Assembly: GCA_002279065.1 (NCBI GenBank)
Contig: NCKB01000017.1
Coordinates: forward strand, 1-53,157
DNA from: Lysobacterales bacterium 15-68-25
GTDB taxonomy: Bacteria; Pseudomonadota; Gammaproteobacteria; Xanthomonadales; Rhodanobacteraceae
Direction of reading: 5' to 3'
Length of the DNA: 53,157 nucleotides
Position 1 is the stretch's first letter. Each line of letters starts with the position of its first letter. Shown here piece by piece: positions 9,446 through 18,957 of the stretch. The notes under the pieces were generated by a model. That model saw nothing but the letters and a program-made list of their open reading frames with translations. It was not told the origin of the DNA and searched no databases. The position numbers and the translations under genes are program-made.

Positions 9446-10336
9446 TCAGTCACGGAATCGCTTGAGCAGGTCGGCGTAGGCGTCGATGCGGCGGTCGCGC
9501 AGGAACGGCCAGATGCGCCGCACGTGCTCGCTGCGGGCCATGTCCACGTCGACGATCAGCAGCTCGCGCGCGTCGGTGCCGGCGCGGGCGAGGAATTCGC
9601 CCTGCGGCCCGGCCACGAAGCTGGTGCCCCAGAACTGGATGCCCGCACCCACGCCCGACGGATCCGCCTCGTAGCCGGTGCGGTTGCACGACAGCAGCGG
9701 CAGGCCGTTCGCCACCGCATGGCCGCGCTGCACGGTGACCCACGCCTCGCGCTGGCGGTCCTTCTCGTCGGGCGCGTCGTTCGGGTCCCAGCCGATCGCG
9801 GTGGGGTAGAGCAGCAGGTCCGCGCCGGCCAGCGCCATCAGGCGCGCCGCTTCCGGATACCACTGGTCCCAGCACACCAGCACGCCAAGGCGGCCGACCG
9901 AGGTGTCGATCGGCTCGAAGCCCAGGTCGCCGGGCGTGAAGTAGAACTTTTCGTAGAACGCCGGATCGTCCGGAACGTGCATCTTGCGGTACTTGCCGGC
10001 GATCGCCGCCGAGCGGTCGAACACCACCGCGGTGTTGTGGTACAGCCCGGTGGCTCGCTTCTCGAACAGCGAGGCGACCACCACCAGCTTCAGCTCCTCC
10101 GCCAGTTGGCCGATGCGCGCGGTGCTGTGGCCGGGAATCGTCTCGGCCAGGTCGAACTCATCCACCGACTCGCGCTGGCAGAAATAAGGACCGTTGTGCA
10201 GCTCCTGCAGCAGCACCAGCTCGGCGCCGGCGGCGGCCGCTTCGCGCAGGCCGGCCTCGATCGCGTCGAGGTTGGCGTCGCGGCTGCCGCGATGGGTCTC
10301 CTGCAGCAGGGCCACCTTGAGGGTCTTGCGGGTCAT
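9446..10336 (-). CDS. aguB: N-carbamoylputrescine amidase
   Basis: Nitrilase-superfamily enzyme hydrolysing N-carbamoylputrescine to putrescine, CO2 and ammonia, the second step of the agmatine route. The 296-aa protein has the Glu-Lys-Cys triad: Glu45 in LLQELHNGPYF, Lys118 in YRKMHVPDD and Cys155 in VLVCWDQWYPE. LLQELHNGPYF and FYEKFYFTPGD are typical of AguB and not of other nitrilases. It lies 33 nt downstream of agmatine deiminase, so the two steps are encoded together. Confidence 0.95.
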   Translation of the reverse strand: MTRKTLKVALLQETHRGSRDANLDAIEAGLREAAAAGAELVLLQELHNGPYFCQRESVDEFDLAETIPGHSTARIGQLAEELKLVVVASLFEKRATGLYHNTAVVFDRSAAIAGKYRKMHVPDDPAFYEKFYFTPGDLGFEPIDTSVGRLGVLVCWDQWYPEAARLMALAGADLLLYPTAIGWDPNDAPDEKDRQREAWVTVQRGHAVANGLPLLSCNRTGYEADPSGVGAGIQFWGTSFVAGPQGEFLARAGTDARELLIVDVDMARSEHVRRIWPFLRDRRIDAYADLLKRFRD

Positions 10337-10369
10337 GTCGGGAATCCTGTGTGGTGGAACGTCGTCGGC

Positions 10370-11407
10370 TCAGCCGACCAGCCCGGCCGGCAACTGCATG
10401 GTGATGCAGTGCAGGCTGCCGTTCTGCCAGATCAGCGCCCGGCAGGGCACCTGCACGACCTCGCGGCCGGGGTGGGCCGCGCCGATGATCCGTGCCGCTT
10501 CGTCGTCGGCCGCATCGCCGTAGGCCGGCACCAGCACCGCACCATTGACGATCAGGTAGTTCGCGTACGAGGCCGCCAGTCGCCGCCCTTCGTCGATGAT
10601 CGGCCGGGCCCACGGCAGCGGGTGCAGCGCGTACGGACGACCGTCGGCCGTGCGCAGCGCGGCCAGCTCGGCGCCCATCTGCTTGAGCTCGTCGAAGTGG
10701 GGGTCGCTGGCGTCGTCGCAAGCCTGGTAAACGATCCGGTCGCCGGGCGCGAAGCGCGCCAGCGTGTCGATATGGGCGTCGGTGTCGTCGCCTTCCAGGT
10801 AACCGTAGTCCAGCCAGAGGATGCGCGAGGCGTGCAGGCCGTCGCGCAGGATGGCGTTCATTTCCTCGCGGGACTGCTCCGGATGGCGCTGGTTGAGGCA
10901 GCGCCAGGTTGTCAGCACGGTGCCCGCACCGTCGCTTTCGATGCCGCCGCCTTCCAGCGCCCAGTCGATGCGGCGGTGCGCGGCCTGGCCGAACACGCCG
11001 GCGTCGACCAGACCGGCGATCAGCGCGTCGTCCTGCTCGGCGCCGAACTTGCCGCCCCAGCCGGTGAAGCGGAAGTCGGTCAGCTGAAAGCGACCGGCGT
11101 CGTCGCGCAGGGTGATCGGGCCGGAGTCGCGCAGCCAGGTGTCGTCATACGGCAGTTCGACGAAGCGGACGCGGTCGAGACGGGCGCCTGCCTCGCGGAT
11201 CAGGCGTTCGGCGTGGACGCGCACGGTGGCGTCGGGCACCACGATCACCAGCGACTCGAAGCGGGTCACCGCGGCGGACAGGGCGGCATACGTGGTTTCG
11301 ACGGAAGCCAGCCGGTCGGCCCAGTCGGTGCCGGCGTGCGGCCAGGCGATCAGCACCGCGGCCTGCGGTTCCCATTCGGCCGGCAGGCGCAGGGTGGAGT
11401 CGTTCAT
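10370..11407 (-). CDS. aguA: Agmatine deiminase
   Basis: Converts agmatine to N-carbamoylputrescine and ammonia in polyamine synthesis or agmatine use. The 345-aa peptidyl-arginine-deiminase-family protein has the N-terminal PAEWEPQAAVLIAWPH segment, the central WLRDSGPI and ALEGGGIESDG motifs, and near the C-terminus NGSLHCITMQLPAG, in which Cys334 is the expected catalytic Cys. Length and order match AguA. The downstream aguB gene completes the pathway to putrescine. Confidence 0.95.
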   Translation of the reverse strand: MNDSTLRLPAEWEPQAAVLIAWPHAGTDWADRLASVETTYAALSAAVTRFESLVIVVPDATVRVHAERLIREAGARLDRVRFVELPYDDTWLRDSGPITLRDDAGRFQLTDFRFTGWGGKFGAEQDDALIAGLVDAGVFGQAAHRRIDWALEGGGIESDGAGTVLTTWRCLNQRHPEQSREEMNAILRDGLHASRILWLDYGYLEGDDTDAHIDTLARFAPGDRIVYQACDDASDPHFDELKQMGAELAALRTADGRPYALHPLPWARPIIDEGRRLAASYANYLIVNGAVLVPAYGDAADDEAARIIGAAHPGREVVQVPCRALIWQNGSLHCITMQLPAGLVG

Positions 11408-11507
11408 CGGGGATATTCGCTCGTCGGGGAAACACGGAGCGGCGAATTGTAAGGCACCGGGTCCCCCGGTGCGGCAGCCCCGGCCTGCTGGCCGGGGCGG
11501 TGGTCGA
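11408..11507. other. Short intergenic region with GC hairpins
   Basis: Two GC stems, caccggg-tc-cccggtg and ccccggcc-tgct-ggccgggg, lie between the stop of the small exported protein gene (11508) and the aguA start. They lack a T run on the minus strand and are at best weak terminators. Confidence 0.35.
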
Positions 11508-11861
11508 TTACTTCGCGGCCGACGGATCGGTGTTGTTGCCGGCCGGCGTGTTCAACACGCTGTGGATCACGTGGTTCTTTTCGAAGTAGACGATGAAGGT
11601 CGCGTAATCCCAGCGGTTGATCACCGGGTGCTTCGCGCTGTCGCCGCCACGCGGGCTGAGCTTGCGCTGCGGTGCGCCGTACTTCTTTTCCACCTGCGCC
11701 ATGGTCATGCCGCGGGTGGGCAGGTTCATGCCCTTTTCCTGCTTGACGCGGTTGATCAGCAGGTTGTCTGCGCGGGCGGCCTGCGGCAGCGCGACGGCGC
11801 CGACGGCCAGGGCGCAGGCCAGGGCGCAGGCCAGGGCCAGGCTGAAACGACGGTTGATCAT
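11508..11861 (-). CDS. Small exported protein of unknown function
   Basis: A 117-aa protein with an Ala/Leu-rich Sec signal peptide (about 1-31, cut after ARA) and a short mature domain. MTMAQVEKKYGAP and the following WDYATFIVYFEKNHVIHSVL resemble the small SmpA/OmlA-BamE-like fold in which a conserved Gly-rich turn precedes beta strands, but it lacks a lipobox Cys. The ATG at 11861 is preceded by ggagagggg. The signal peptide is encoded by two and a half copies of a 12-bp tandem repeat. It is divergent from the ABC-F gene. Confidence 0.7.
   Translation of the reverse strand: MINRRFSLALACALACALAVGAVALPQAARADNLLINRVKQEKGMNLPTRGMTMAQVEKKYGAPQRKLSPRGGDSAKHPVINRWDYATFIVYFEKNHVIHSVLNTPAGNNTDPSAAK
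11808..11838. repeat. 12-bp tandem repeat in a signal-peptide coding region
   Basis: ggccagggcgca occurs twice in a row, followed by a partial third copy. It encodes an ALACALACALA-type stretch on the minus strand. Copy-number change would lengthen or shorten the hydrophobic core of the signal peptide by four residues while keeping the frame. Confidence 0.7.
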
Positions 11862-11958
11862 GATCCCCTCTCCCACGGAATGCGTGCCGCGCCGTTTTAG
11901 CAGAAGCCCCGGCGCTTAGCCACGGCACGCCGCGGGGTTTGCGATGGGTTGGGCGTTC

Positions 11959-12000
11959 CGCAGCCGTTATGATGTACGGCTGCGGGCGCGACGTGCGCCC
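11959..12000 (+). promoter_or_regulatory. Double hairpin in the leader of the ABC-F gene
   Basis: Two adjacent perfect stems: cgcagccgt / acggctgcg (11959-11967 with 11976-11984, 8-nt loop) and gggcgc / gcgccc (11984-11989 with 11995-12000), ending 21 nt before the ATG. There is no T run, so they are not a typical terminator. They could be operator half-sites or RNA structures near the ribosome binding region. Confidence 0.45.
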
Positions 12001-12021
12001 GATCCGGACGAAACTTCCCGC

Positions 12022-13917
<1,896 letters not shown>

Positions 13918-13927
13918 GGCCGGCCGG

Positions 13928-14836
13928 ATGAGCACGTCCGTCCCGCTCACGCTGTGGCTGCCCGCGCTGGCGCGTTTCACGCCGGACCATCCGCTGCACC
14001 GCGCGCTGCGTCGCGCCGATCGCCTGCCCGACGGGCCACGGGGCTATCTCGAGGGGCTGTCGCACTACTTCAGCACCAGGAGCCGCCCGCTGCCGGCCGC
14101 CGCGCTGTTGCGCCAGCACCTGGCCGGGGACGCCGGCGACGCGGTGTGGTTGAGCGCCGATCCGGCCTGGGTGCAGGCCGAGATGAACGGCGCACGCCTG
14201 CTTGCCTGCGGCCAGCTCGGCCTGTCGATGGACGAAGCGCAGGCCCTGGCTGCGCCGTTGCGTCCGGTGCTCGGCGACGCCGGCATGGGGCTGGAGGTGA
14301 CCACGCCGGATCGCTGGCAGCTGCGGCTGGCCGACGGTTCGCCGCTGCCGCCGTTCGCCGCACCGGAGCAGGCGCTGGGCGAGGACCTGTTCCAGCATCT
14401 GCCGCAGGGCACCGAGGGGCGTCGCTGGCGCGTGCTGATCAATGAGCTGCAGGTGCTGCTGCACCAGCATCCGCTCAATGCCGAACGTCGCGCGAAGGGC
14501 CTGCCGCCGGTGAACAGCCTGTGGCTGTGGGGCGGCGGGACGCTGCCGACGGCCGTCACCGCCCGCGTCGCCGGCGTGATCGGCAACGATCCGTTGCTGC
14601 TCGCGCTGGCCGCGCAGGCCGGCGTCCCGGCCACGCCCCGCTCGATGCCGGTGGTGGCCGATGCCGCGGCCGGCCGGCTGGTCGATCTGCAGGACCTGCC
14701 GGTCGCCGAGATCGAACGGGCCTGGTGGCCGACGCTGCAAGCGCTGCTGGCGCGATGCCCGGTACAGCTGGATTTCGCCAGCGGCGAGCGCTGGCTGCAC
14801 AAGCCGCTGCACCGCTGGCGGTTCTGGCGCCGGTGA
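13928..14836 (+). CDS. rpfE: RpfE-type regulatory protein (phosphoglycerate-mutase-like)
   Basis: A 302-aa cytoplasmic protein matching the RpfE type of xanthomonads, sometimes annotated as 2,3-bisphosphoglycerate-independent phosphoglycerate mutase-like. NSLWLWGGGTLP in the middle and LSADPAWVQAEMNGARL in the N-terminal half are characteristic. No catalytic metal or Ser motif of genuine mutases is evident. Its place directly before recJ, with prfB and lysS nearby, parallels the rpf region of Xanthomonas, although no rpfB/F/C/G genes are present in this window. Molecular function is not established. The stop is 2 nt before the recJ start. Confidence 0.72.
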   Translation: MSTSVPLTLWLPALARFTPDHPLHRALRRADRLPDGPRGYLEGLSHYFSTRSRPLPAAALLRQHLAGDAGDAVWLSADPAWVQAEMNGARLLACGQLGLSMDEAQALAAPLRPVLGDAGMGLEVTTPDRWQLRLADGSPLPPFAAPEQALGEDLFQHLPQGTEGRRWRVLINELQVLLHQHPLNAERRAKGLPPVNSLWLWGGGTLPTAVTARVAGVIGNDPLLLALAAQAGVPATPRSMPVVADAAAGRLVDLQDLPVAEIERAWWPTLQALLARCPVQLDFASGERWLHKPLHRWRFWRR

Positions 14837-14838
14837 GC

Positions 14839-16545
14839 ATGGAGCTGCGCCGACGTGAGGCGAAGGGGCCGCCGCAAGGCTGGTCGGCAGACGTGCATCC
14901 GGTGCTGCGGGCGGTCTATGCGGCGCGTGGCGTGCTGTCACCGGAGCAGGCCGAGCACCGCCTGGCCCGGCTGGCCGCGCCGCATGCGCTCGGCGGGATG
15001 GACCGGGCGGTCGCGCTGCTGGTCGAGGCGATCCGCGGCCACTGGTCGATCGTCGTGGCCGGCGACTACGACTGCGACGGCGCCACCGGCACCGCGGTGG
15101 CTCTGCGCGGCTTGCGTCTGCTGGGGGCGCGCGACGTGCGCTACGCGATCCCCAATCGCTTCGTGCACGGCTACGGCCTCAGCGCGGCGCTGGTCGAATC
15201 GCTGCAGCCGACGCCGCAACTGGTGATCACCGTGGACAACGGCGTGGCCAGCGTCGAGGGCGTGGCCGCGGCGAAGGCGCGCGGCATCCGCGTGCTGGTG
15301 ACCGACCATCACCTGCCGGGCGAGCGGCTGCCGAACGCCGACGCGATGGTCAATCCGAACCTGCCCGGCGACGGCTTTCCCAGCAAGGCGCTGGCCGGCG
15401 TCGGCGTGATGTTCTACCTGCTGCTGGCGACCCGCGCGGCGCTGCGCGGGCAGGGCGCGTTCGGCGGCGACGCGGAGCCGGACCTGTCGGTGCTGCTGGA
15501 TCTGGTCGCGCTGGGCACCGTCGCCGACCTGGTGCCGCTGGACTTCAACAACCGCGTGCTGGTGGAGGCGGGGCTCAAGCGCATCCGCGCGGGGCGTGCC
15601 TGCGCGGGCATCACGGCACTGATCGAAGCCGGCAAGCGCAGCGTGGCGACGATATGCGCGAGCGATCTCGGCTACGTGGTCGGCCCGCGACTGAATGCGG
15701 CCGGTCGGCTGGAAGACATGGGTCTGGGCGTGGAGTGCCTGCTCACCGATGATCCGTCGCGCGCCCAGCACCTCGCCGCCGAGCTGGACCGGATCAACCG
15801 CGAGCGCCGCGACCTGCAGGCCTCGATGGTGGCCGAGGCCGAACTGATGGTCGGCACGGCCCACGCCACCGATGCGGTGGGTGTGGCCTTGTTCGAGCCG
15901 AGCTGGCATGCGGGCGTGGTCGGACTGGTGGCATCCAAGCTGAAGGAGCGCCTGCACCGGCCGGTGATCGCGTTCGCGCCGGCGAGCGAGGACGAGACCG
16001 CGGTGCTGCGCGGTTCGGCGCGCTCGATCCCCGGTTTCCACATCCGCGACGCACTGGCCGCCATCGACGCGCGCCAGCCTGGCCTGGTCGAGCGATTCGG
16101 CGGCCATGCCATGGCGGCGGGCCTCAGTCTGCGCGCCGACGATTTCGGACGTTTCGCCGCAGCCTTCGACGCGGTGGCGCGCGAATGGCTGGGCGAGCGG
16201 CCCCTGCAGCCGGTGCTCGACACCGACGGCGAACTCGCGCCGGAGCACCTGCACCTCGACCTGGCGCGACTGCTGCGGCACGCCGCGCCGTGGGGGCAGG
16301 CGTTTCCCGAGCCGGTGTTCGACAACGTGTTCGAGTGTCCGTCCTGGCGTGTGATGGGCGAAAAGCATCTGCGCCTGGACCTGCGCGATCCGCGCGACGG
16401 CCGCACTCACGAGGCGGTGATGTTCAACGCGTACACCGGTGTTGCGCCGCCACCGGTCCTGCGCGCCGCCTACGAGCTCTCGGTCAACGACTGGCAGGGC
16501 CGCGAGAGCCTGCGCCTGTTGCTGCGGCATATCGAAGCGGTGTGA
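14839..16545 (+). CDS. recJ: Single-stranded-DNA 5'-3' exonuclease RecJ
   Basis: Exonuclease of RecF-pathway recombination and mismatch or base-excision repair. The 568-aa protein has the DHH-family metal-binding motifs: AGDYDCDGATGT (Asp76, Asp78, Asp80), ITVDNG, TDHHLPG (Asp156, His157, His158) and GPRLNAAGRLEDMG. The DHHA1 region contains FGGHAMAAGLSL, and the C-terminal OB-like domain is present. Length is normal for RecJ (E. coli about 577). The ATG at 14839 starts 2 nt after the rpfE stop; the frame is open upstream only as overlap with rpfE. Confidence 0.96.
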   Translation: MELRRREAKGPPQGWSADVHPVLRAVYAARGVLSPEQAEHRLARLAAPHALGGMDRAVALLVEAIRGHWSIVVAGDYDCDGATGTAVALRGLRLLGARDVRYAIPNRFVHGYGLSAALVESLQPTPQLVITVDNGVASVEGVAAAKARGIRVLVTDHHLPGERLPNADAMVNPNLPGDGFPSKALAGVGVMFYLLLATRAALRGQGAFGGDAEPDLSVLLDLVALGTVADLVPLDFNNRVLVEAGLKRIRAGRACAGITALIEAGKRSVATICASDLGYVVGPRLNAAGRLEDMGLGVECLLTDDPSRAQHLAAELDRINRERRDLQASMVAEAELMVGTAHATDAVGVALFEPSWHAGVVGLVASKLKERLHRPVIAFAPASEDETAVLRGSARSIPGFHIRDALAAIDARQPGLVERFGGHAMAAGLSLRADDFGRFAAAFDAVAREWLGERPLQPVLDTDGELAPEHLHLDLARLLRHAAPWGQAFPEPVFDNVFECPSWRVMGEKHLRLDLRDPRDGRTHEAVMFNAYTGVAPPPVLRAAYELSVNDWQGRESLRLLLRHIEAV

Positions 16546-16625
16546 GGCCACTTCACGCCGTGCCGCTTGCGCGGAGAGGCCAATCGGAGTGCCATGGCGG
16601 CCTCGTCCAACAAGGAGTGTCATCC

Positions 16626-16991
16626 ATGATCGAGCAGATCACCGATCTTCCCGCCGGCGTGCTGGGCTTCCGCGCCCGCGGCCAGGTCACCGCGGCCGAC
16701 TACGAGAACGTGCTGGTTCCGGACGTCGAGGCCGCGTTCGCGATGAACCCCAAGCTGCGCCTGATGTACCACTGCGGCGAGGACTTCACCGGCTTCGACG
16801 CCAAGGCCGCCTGGGACGATGCCAAGCTCGGCATGCGCCATTTCAGCGGCTGGGAGCGGGTGGCGCTGGTCACCGACGTGGGCTGGCTGCGGGTGGCGGC
16901 GCGGGCGATGCGCTTCGCGATCCCGGCCGAGTTCCGCCTGTTCGCCAATGCGGAGTACGAGCAGGCGCGCGAATGGCTGCTGGCGCCGTGA
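16626..16991 (+). CDS. SpoIIAA-like (STAS-fold) protein
   Basis: A 121-aa cytoplasmic protein of the SpoIIAA-like/DUF3478 type. The pattern GFRARGQVTAADYENVLVP, then LMYHCGEDFTGFD and later ERVALVTDVGWLR and FRLFANAEYEQAREWL, matches this family, which has a STAS-like fold without the phosphorylatable Ser of true SpoIIAA. aaggagtg upstream supports the start. It stands alone between recJ and the asnB leader. Biochemical role is unknown; a soluble regulator or lipid-binding role has been guessed for the family. Confidence 0.82.
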   Translation: MIEQITDLPAGVLGFRARGQVTAADYENVLVPDVEAAFAMNPKLRLMYHCGEDFTGFDAKAAWDDAKLGMRHFSGWERVALVTDVGWLRVAARAMRFAIPAEFRLFANAEYEQAREWLLAP

Positions 16992-17017
16992 GCGGTATGG
17001 CCGTCCAAAAAAAGTTC

Positions 17018-17046
17018 TTGCACCGCATCAAAAGTCGTGATCTAGT
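17018..17046 (+). promoter_or_regulatory. Probable promoter of the asnL-asnB attenuator transcript
   Basis: TTGCAC (17018-17023) and TCTAGT (17041-17046) are separated by 17 nt, matching sigma70 consensus at four of six bases in each element. The predicted start of transcription falls at about 17052-17054, on or next to the ATG of the leader peptide at 17053. There is no Shine-Dalgarno sequence before that ATG, in agreement with a leaderless mRNA. Confidence 0.55.
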
Positions 17047-17052
17047 CGTCCC

Positions 17053-17181
17053 ATGACCCAGTCGTTCACCACCGCCGCCCGCTTTGCCGATGCCCTGCAT
17101 CGCGCGGCTGCGTGCGCCGCGAACGGCCTGAACAACCGCAATGGCAATAACAATCGCCTCACCGGGCGGGCCATCGCGTAG
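17053..17181 (+). CDS. Asparagine-rich leader peptide of asnB
   Basis: A 42-codon frame too short for ordinary gene calling. Residues 24-34 read NGLNNRNGNNN: seven Asn in eleven codons (24, 27, 28, 30, 32, 33, 34), exceptional for random sequence and just what is expected of a leader peptide sensing charged tRNA-Asn. It lies between a predicted promoter and an intrinsic terminator, 95 nt before asparagine synthetase. The codons after the Asn run (positions 17165-17172) form one arm of a predicted antiterminator. The peptide itself is probably not functional beyond its translation. No ribosome binding site is seen, so initiation may be leaderless. Confidence 0.85.
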   Translation: MTQSFTTAARFADALHRAAACAANGLNNRNGNNNRLTGRAIA

Positions 17182-17237
17182 ACGCAAGTTTCAGCACTAC
17201 ATACGCGAAAAAGGCCCGCCTAGTGCGGGCCTTTTTC
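17165..17237 (+). promoter_or_regulatory. Transcription attenuator of asnB
   Basis: Terminator: 13-bp stem 17207-17219 / 17225-17237 (gaaaaaggcccgc / gcgggcctttttc) with a 5-nt loop and further T residues. Antiterminator: ggcgggcc at 17165-17172 pairs perfectly with ggcccgcc at 17213-17220, which removes the 5' arm of the terminator. A ribosome stalled on the Asn codons (ending 17154) leaves the first arm free and permits readthrough. A ribosome reaching the stop at 17179 covers it and lets the terminator form. Geometry fits classical amino-acid attenuation. Confidence 0.85.
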
Positions 17238-17276
17238 TTTTCCGATCCATCGTTTTTCGAGAGAAGGGGTTTGGCC

Positions 17277-18950
17277 ATGTGTTCGATCTTCGGGATGTTC
17301 GACCTGCAGCCGGGTGACGATCTCGCTGCGTTGCGCCGGCAGGCGCTGGAGCTGTCGCAGCGCCAGCGCCATCGCGGCCCGGATTGGAGCGGTGTCTACG
17401 TCGACGCCGGGGTGATCCTGGTGCACGAGCGCCTGGCCATCGTCGATCCGGCCAGCGGCGCGCAGCCGCTGCGCTCGCGCGACGGCGCGCTGGCGCTGGC
17501 CGTGAACGGCGAGATCTACAACCACCGCGAACTGCGTGCGGCCAGCGACTACGACTTCACCACCGGCTCGGACTGCGAGGTGATCAACGCGTTGTATCGC
17601 GACCTTGGAGGCGATGCCTTTGTGCAGGAGGGCGTGGGCAAGCTCAACGGCATCTTCGCCTTCGCTTTGTGGGATGGCGCCAGCCAGCGCTATGTGATCG
17701 CACGCGATCCGATCGGCGTGTGCCCGCTGTACTGGGGTCACGACGGGGAAGGGCGCCTGTGCGTAGCCTCGGAGATGAAGGCGCTGGTCGGGGTGTGCAA
17801 CGACGTGGCCGCGTTCCCGCCGGGCCATGTCTACGACAGCGCCACCGGCGAGCTGACCCGCTACTACGTCAAGGGCTGGCGCGACTACGAGGCGACCAAG
17901 GGACAGGGGCCGGACGGTCTGCGCGAGGCGTTCGAGCAGGCCGTGCATCGCCAGCTGATGACCGATGTGCCCTATGGCGTGCTGCTCTCCGGCGGACTGG
18001 ATTCCTCGCTGGTCGCCGCCTGCGCCGCCCGCTTCGCCCGCGAGCGCATCGAGGACGACGATCGCTCGGAGGCCTGGTGGCCGCGCCTGCACTCGTTCGC
18101 GATCGGGCTGGAGGGCTCGCCGGACCTGGCCGCCGCGCAGGTCGCCGCCGATGCGCTGGGCACCGTGCACCACGGCTTCGTCTACACCTTCTGGGAAGGC
18201 CTGGACGCGGTGCCCGAGGTGATCCGCCACCTGGAAACCTATGACGTCACCACCATCCGCGCCGCCACGCCGATGTACCTGCTGGCCCGCCGGATCAAGG
18301 CGATGGGGGTGAAGATGGTGCTCTCCGGCGAGGGCTCGGACGAGCTGTTCGGCGGCTATCTCTACTTCCACAAGGCGCCGTCGGCCGAGGCCTTTCACGA
18401 GGAGACCGTGCGCAAGCTCGACGCTCTGCACAGCTACGACTGCCTGCGCGCCAACAAGGCGATGATGGCCTGGGGCGTCGAGGCCCGTGTGCCGTTCCTG
18501 GACCTGGAGTTCATCGACGTGGCGATGGGCCTGGACGCCGCCCACAAGATGGCTGGCGGCGGAAAGATCGAGAAGCACGTGCTGCGCGCGGCCTTCGACG
18601 GCGCGCTGCCGAAGGAGATCCTGTGGCGGCAGAAGGAGCAGTTCTCCGACGGCGTCGGCTACGGCTGGATCGACGGGCTGAAGGCACACGCCGAGCAGGA
18701 AGTCAGCGATCGCGAGTTCGCCGCTGCCGCCTCGCGTTTCCCGTTCAACACGCCGGCGACCAAGGAGGCCTATTTCTACCGCCGCATCTTCGAGCAGTTC
18801 TATCCGGGCGAGGCCTGCGCGGCGACGGTGCCGGGCGGCAAGTCGATCGCCTGTTCGTCGCCGGCGGCGCTGGCATGGGACCCGGCCTTCGCCGCGATGG
18901 CCGATCCGTCGGGCCGGGCCGTGCGGGGTGTGCACAGCCAGGCGTTGTAA
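17277..18950 (+). CDS. asnB: Asparagine synthetase B (glutamine-hydrolysing)
   Basis: Makes asparagine from aspartate, glutamine and ATP. The 557-aa protein starts MCSIFGMF, leaving Cys2 as the N-terminal nucleophile of the class II glutaminase domain once Met is removed; this fixes the start at 17277. The N-terminal domain has HRGPDWSG, HERLAIVDP and VNGEIYNH. The synthetase domain has the PP-loop GVLLSGGLDSSLVA and GEGSDELFGGYLYF. Length equals E. coli AsnB. The upstream Asn-rich leader and attenuator predict induction when charged tRNA-Asn is scarce. The convergent neighbour ends 7 nt beyond its stop, without an obvious terminator. Confidence 0.97.
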   Translation: MCSIFGMFDLQPGDDLAALRRQALELSQRQRHRGPDWSGVYVDAGVILVHERLAIVDPASGAQPLRSRDGALALAVNGEIYNHRELRAASDYDFTTGSDCEVINALYRDLGGDAFVQEGVGKLNGIFAFALWDGASQRYVIARDPIGVCPLYWGHDGEGRLCVASEMKALVGVCNDVAAFPPGHVYDSATGELTRYYVKGWRDYEATKGQGPDGLREAFEQAVHRQLMTDVPYGVLLSGGLDSSLVAACAARFARERIEDDDRSEAWWPRLHSFAIGLEGSPDLAAAQVAADALGTVHHGFVYTFWEGLDAVPEVIRHLETYDVTTIRAATPMYLLARRIKAMGVKMVLSGEGSDELFGGYLYFHKAPSAEAFHEETVRKLDALHSYDCLRANKAMMAWGVEARVPFLDLEFIDVAMGLDAAHKMAGGGKIEKHVLRAAFDGALPKEILWRQKEQFSDGVGYGWIDGLKAHAEQEVSDREFAAAASRFPFNTPATKEAYFYRRIFEQFYPGEACAATVPGGKSIACSSPAALAWDPAFAAMADPSGRAVRGVHSQAL

Positions 18951-18957
18951 TGGGCGC

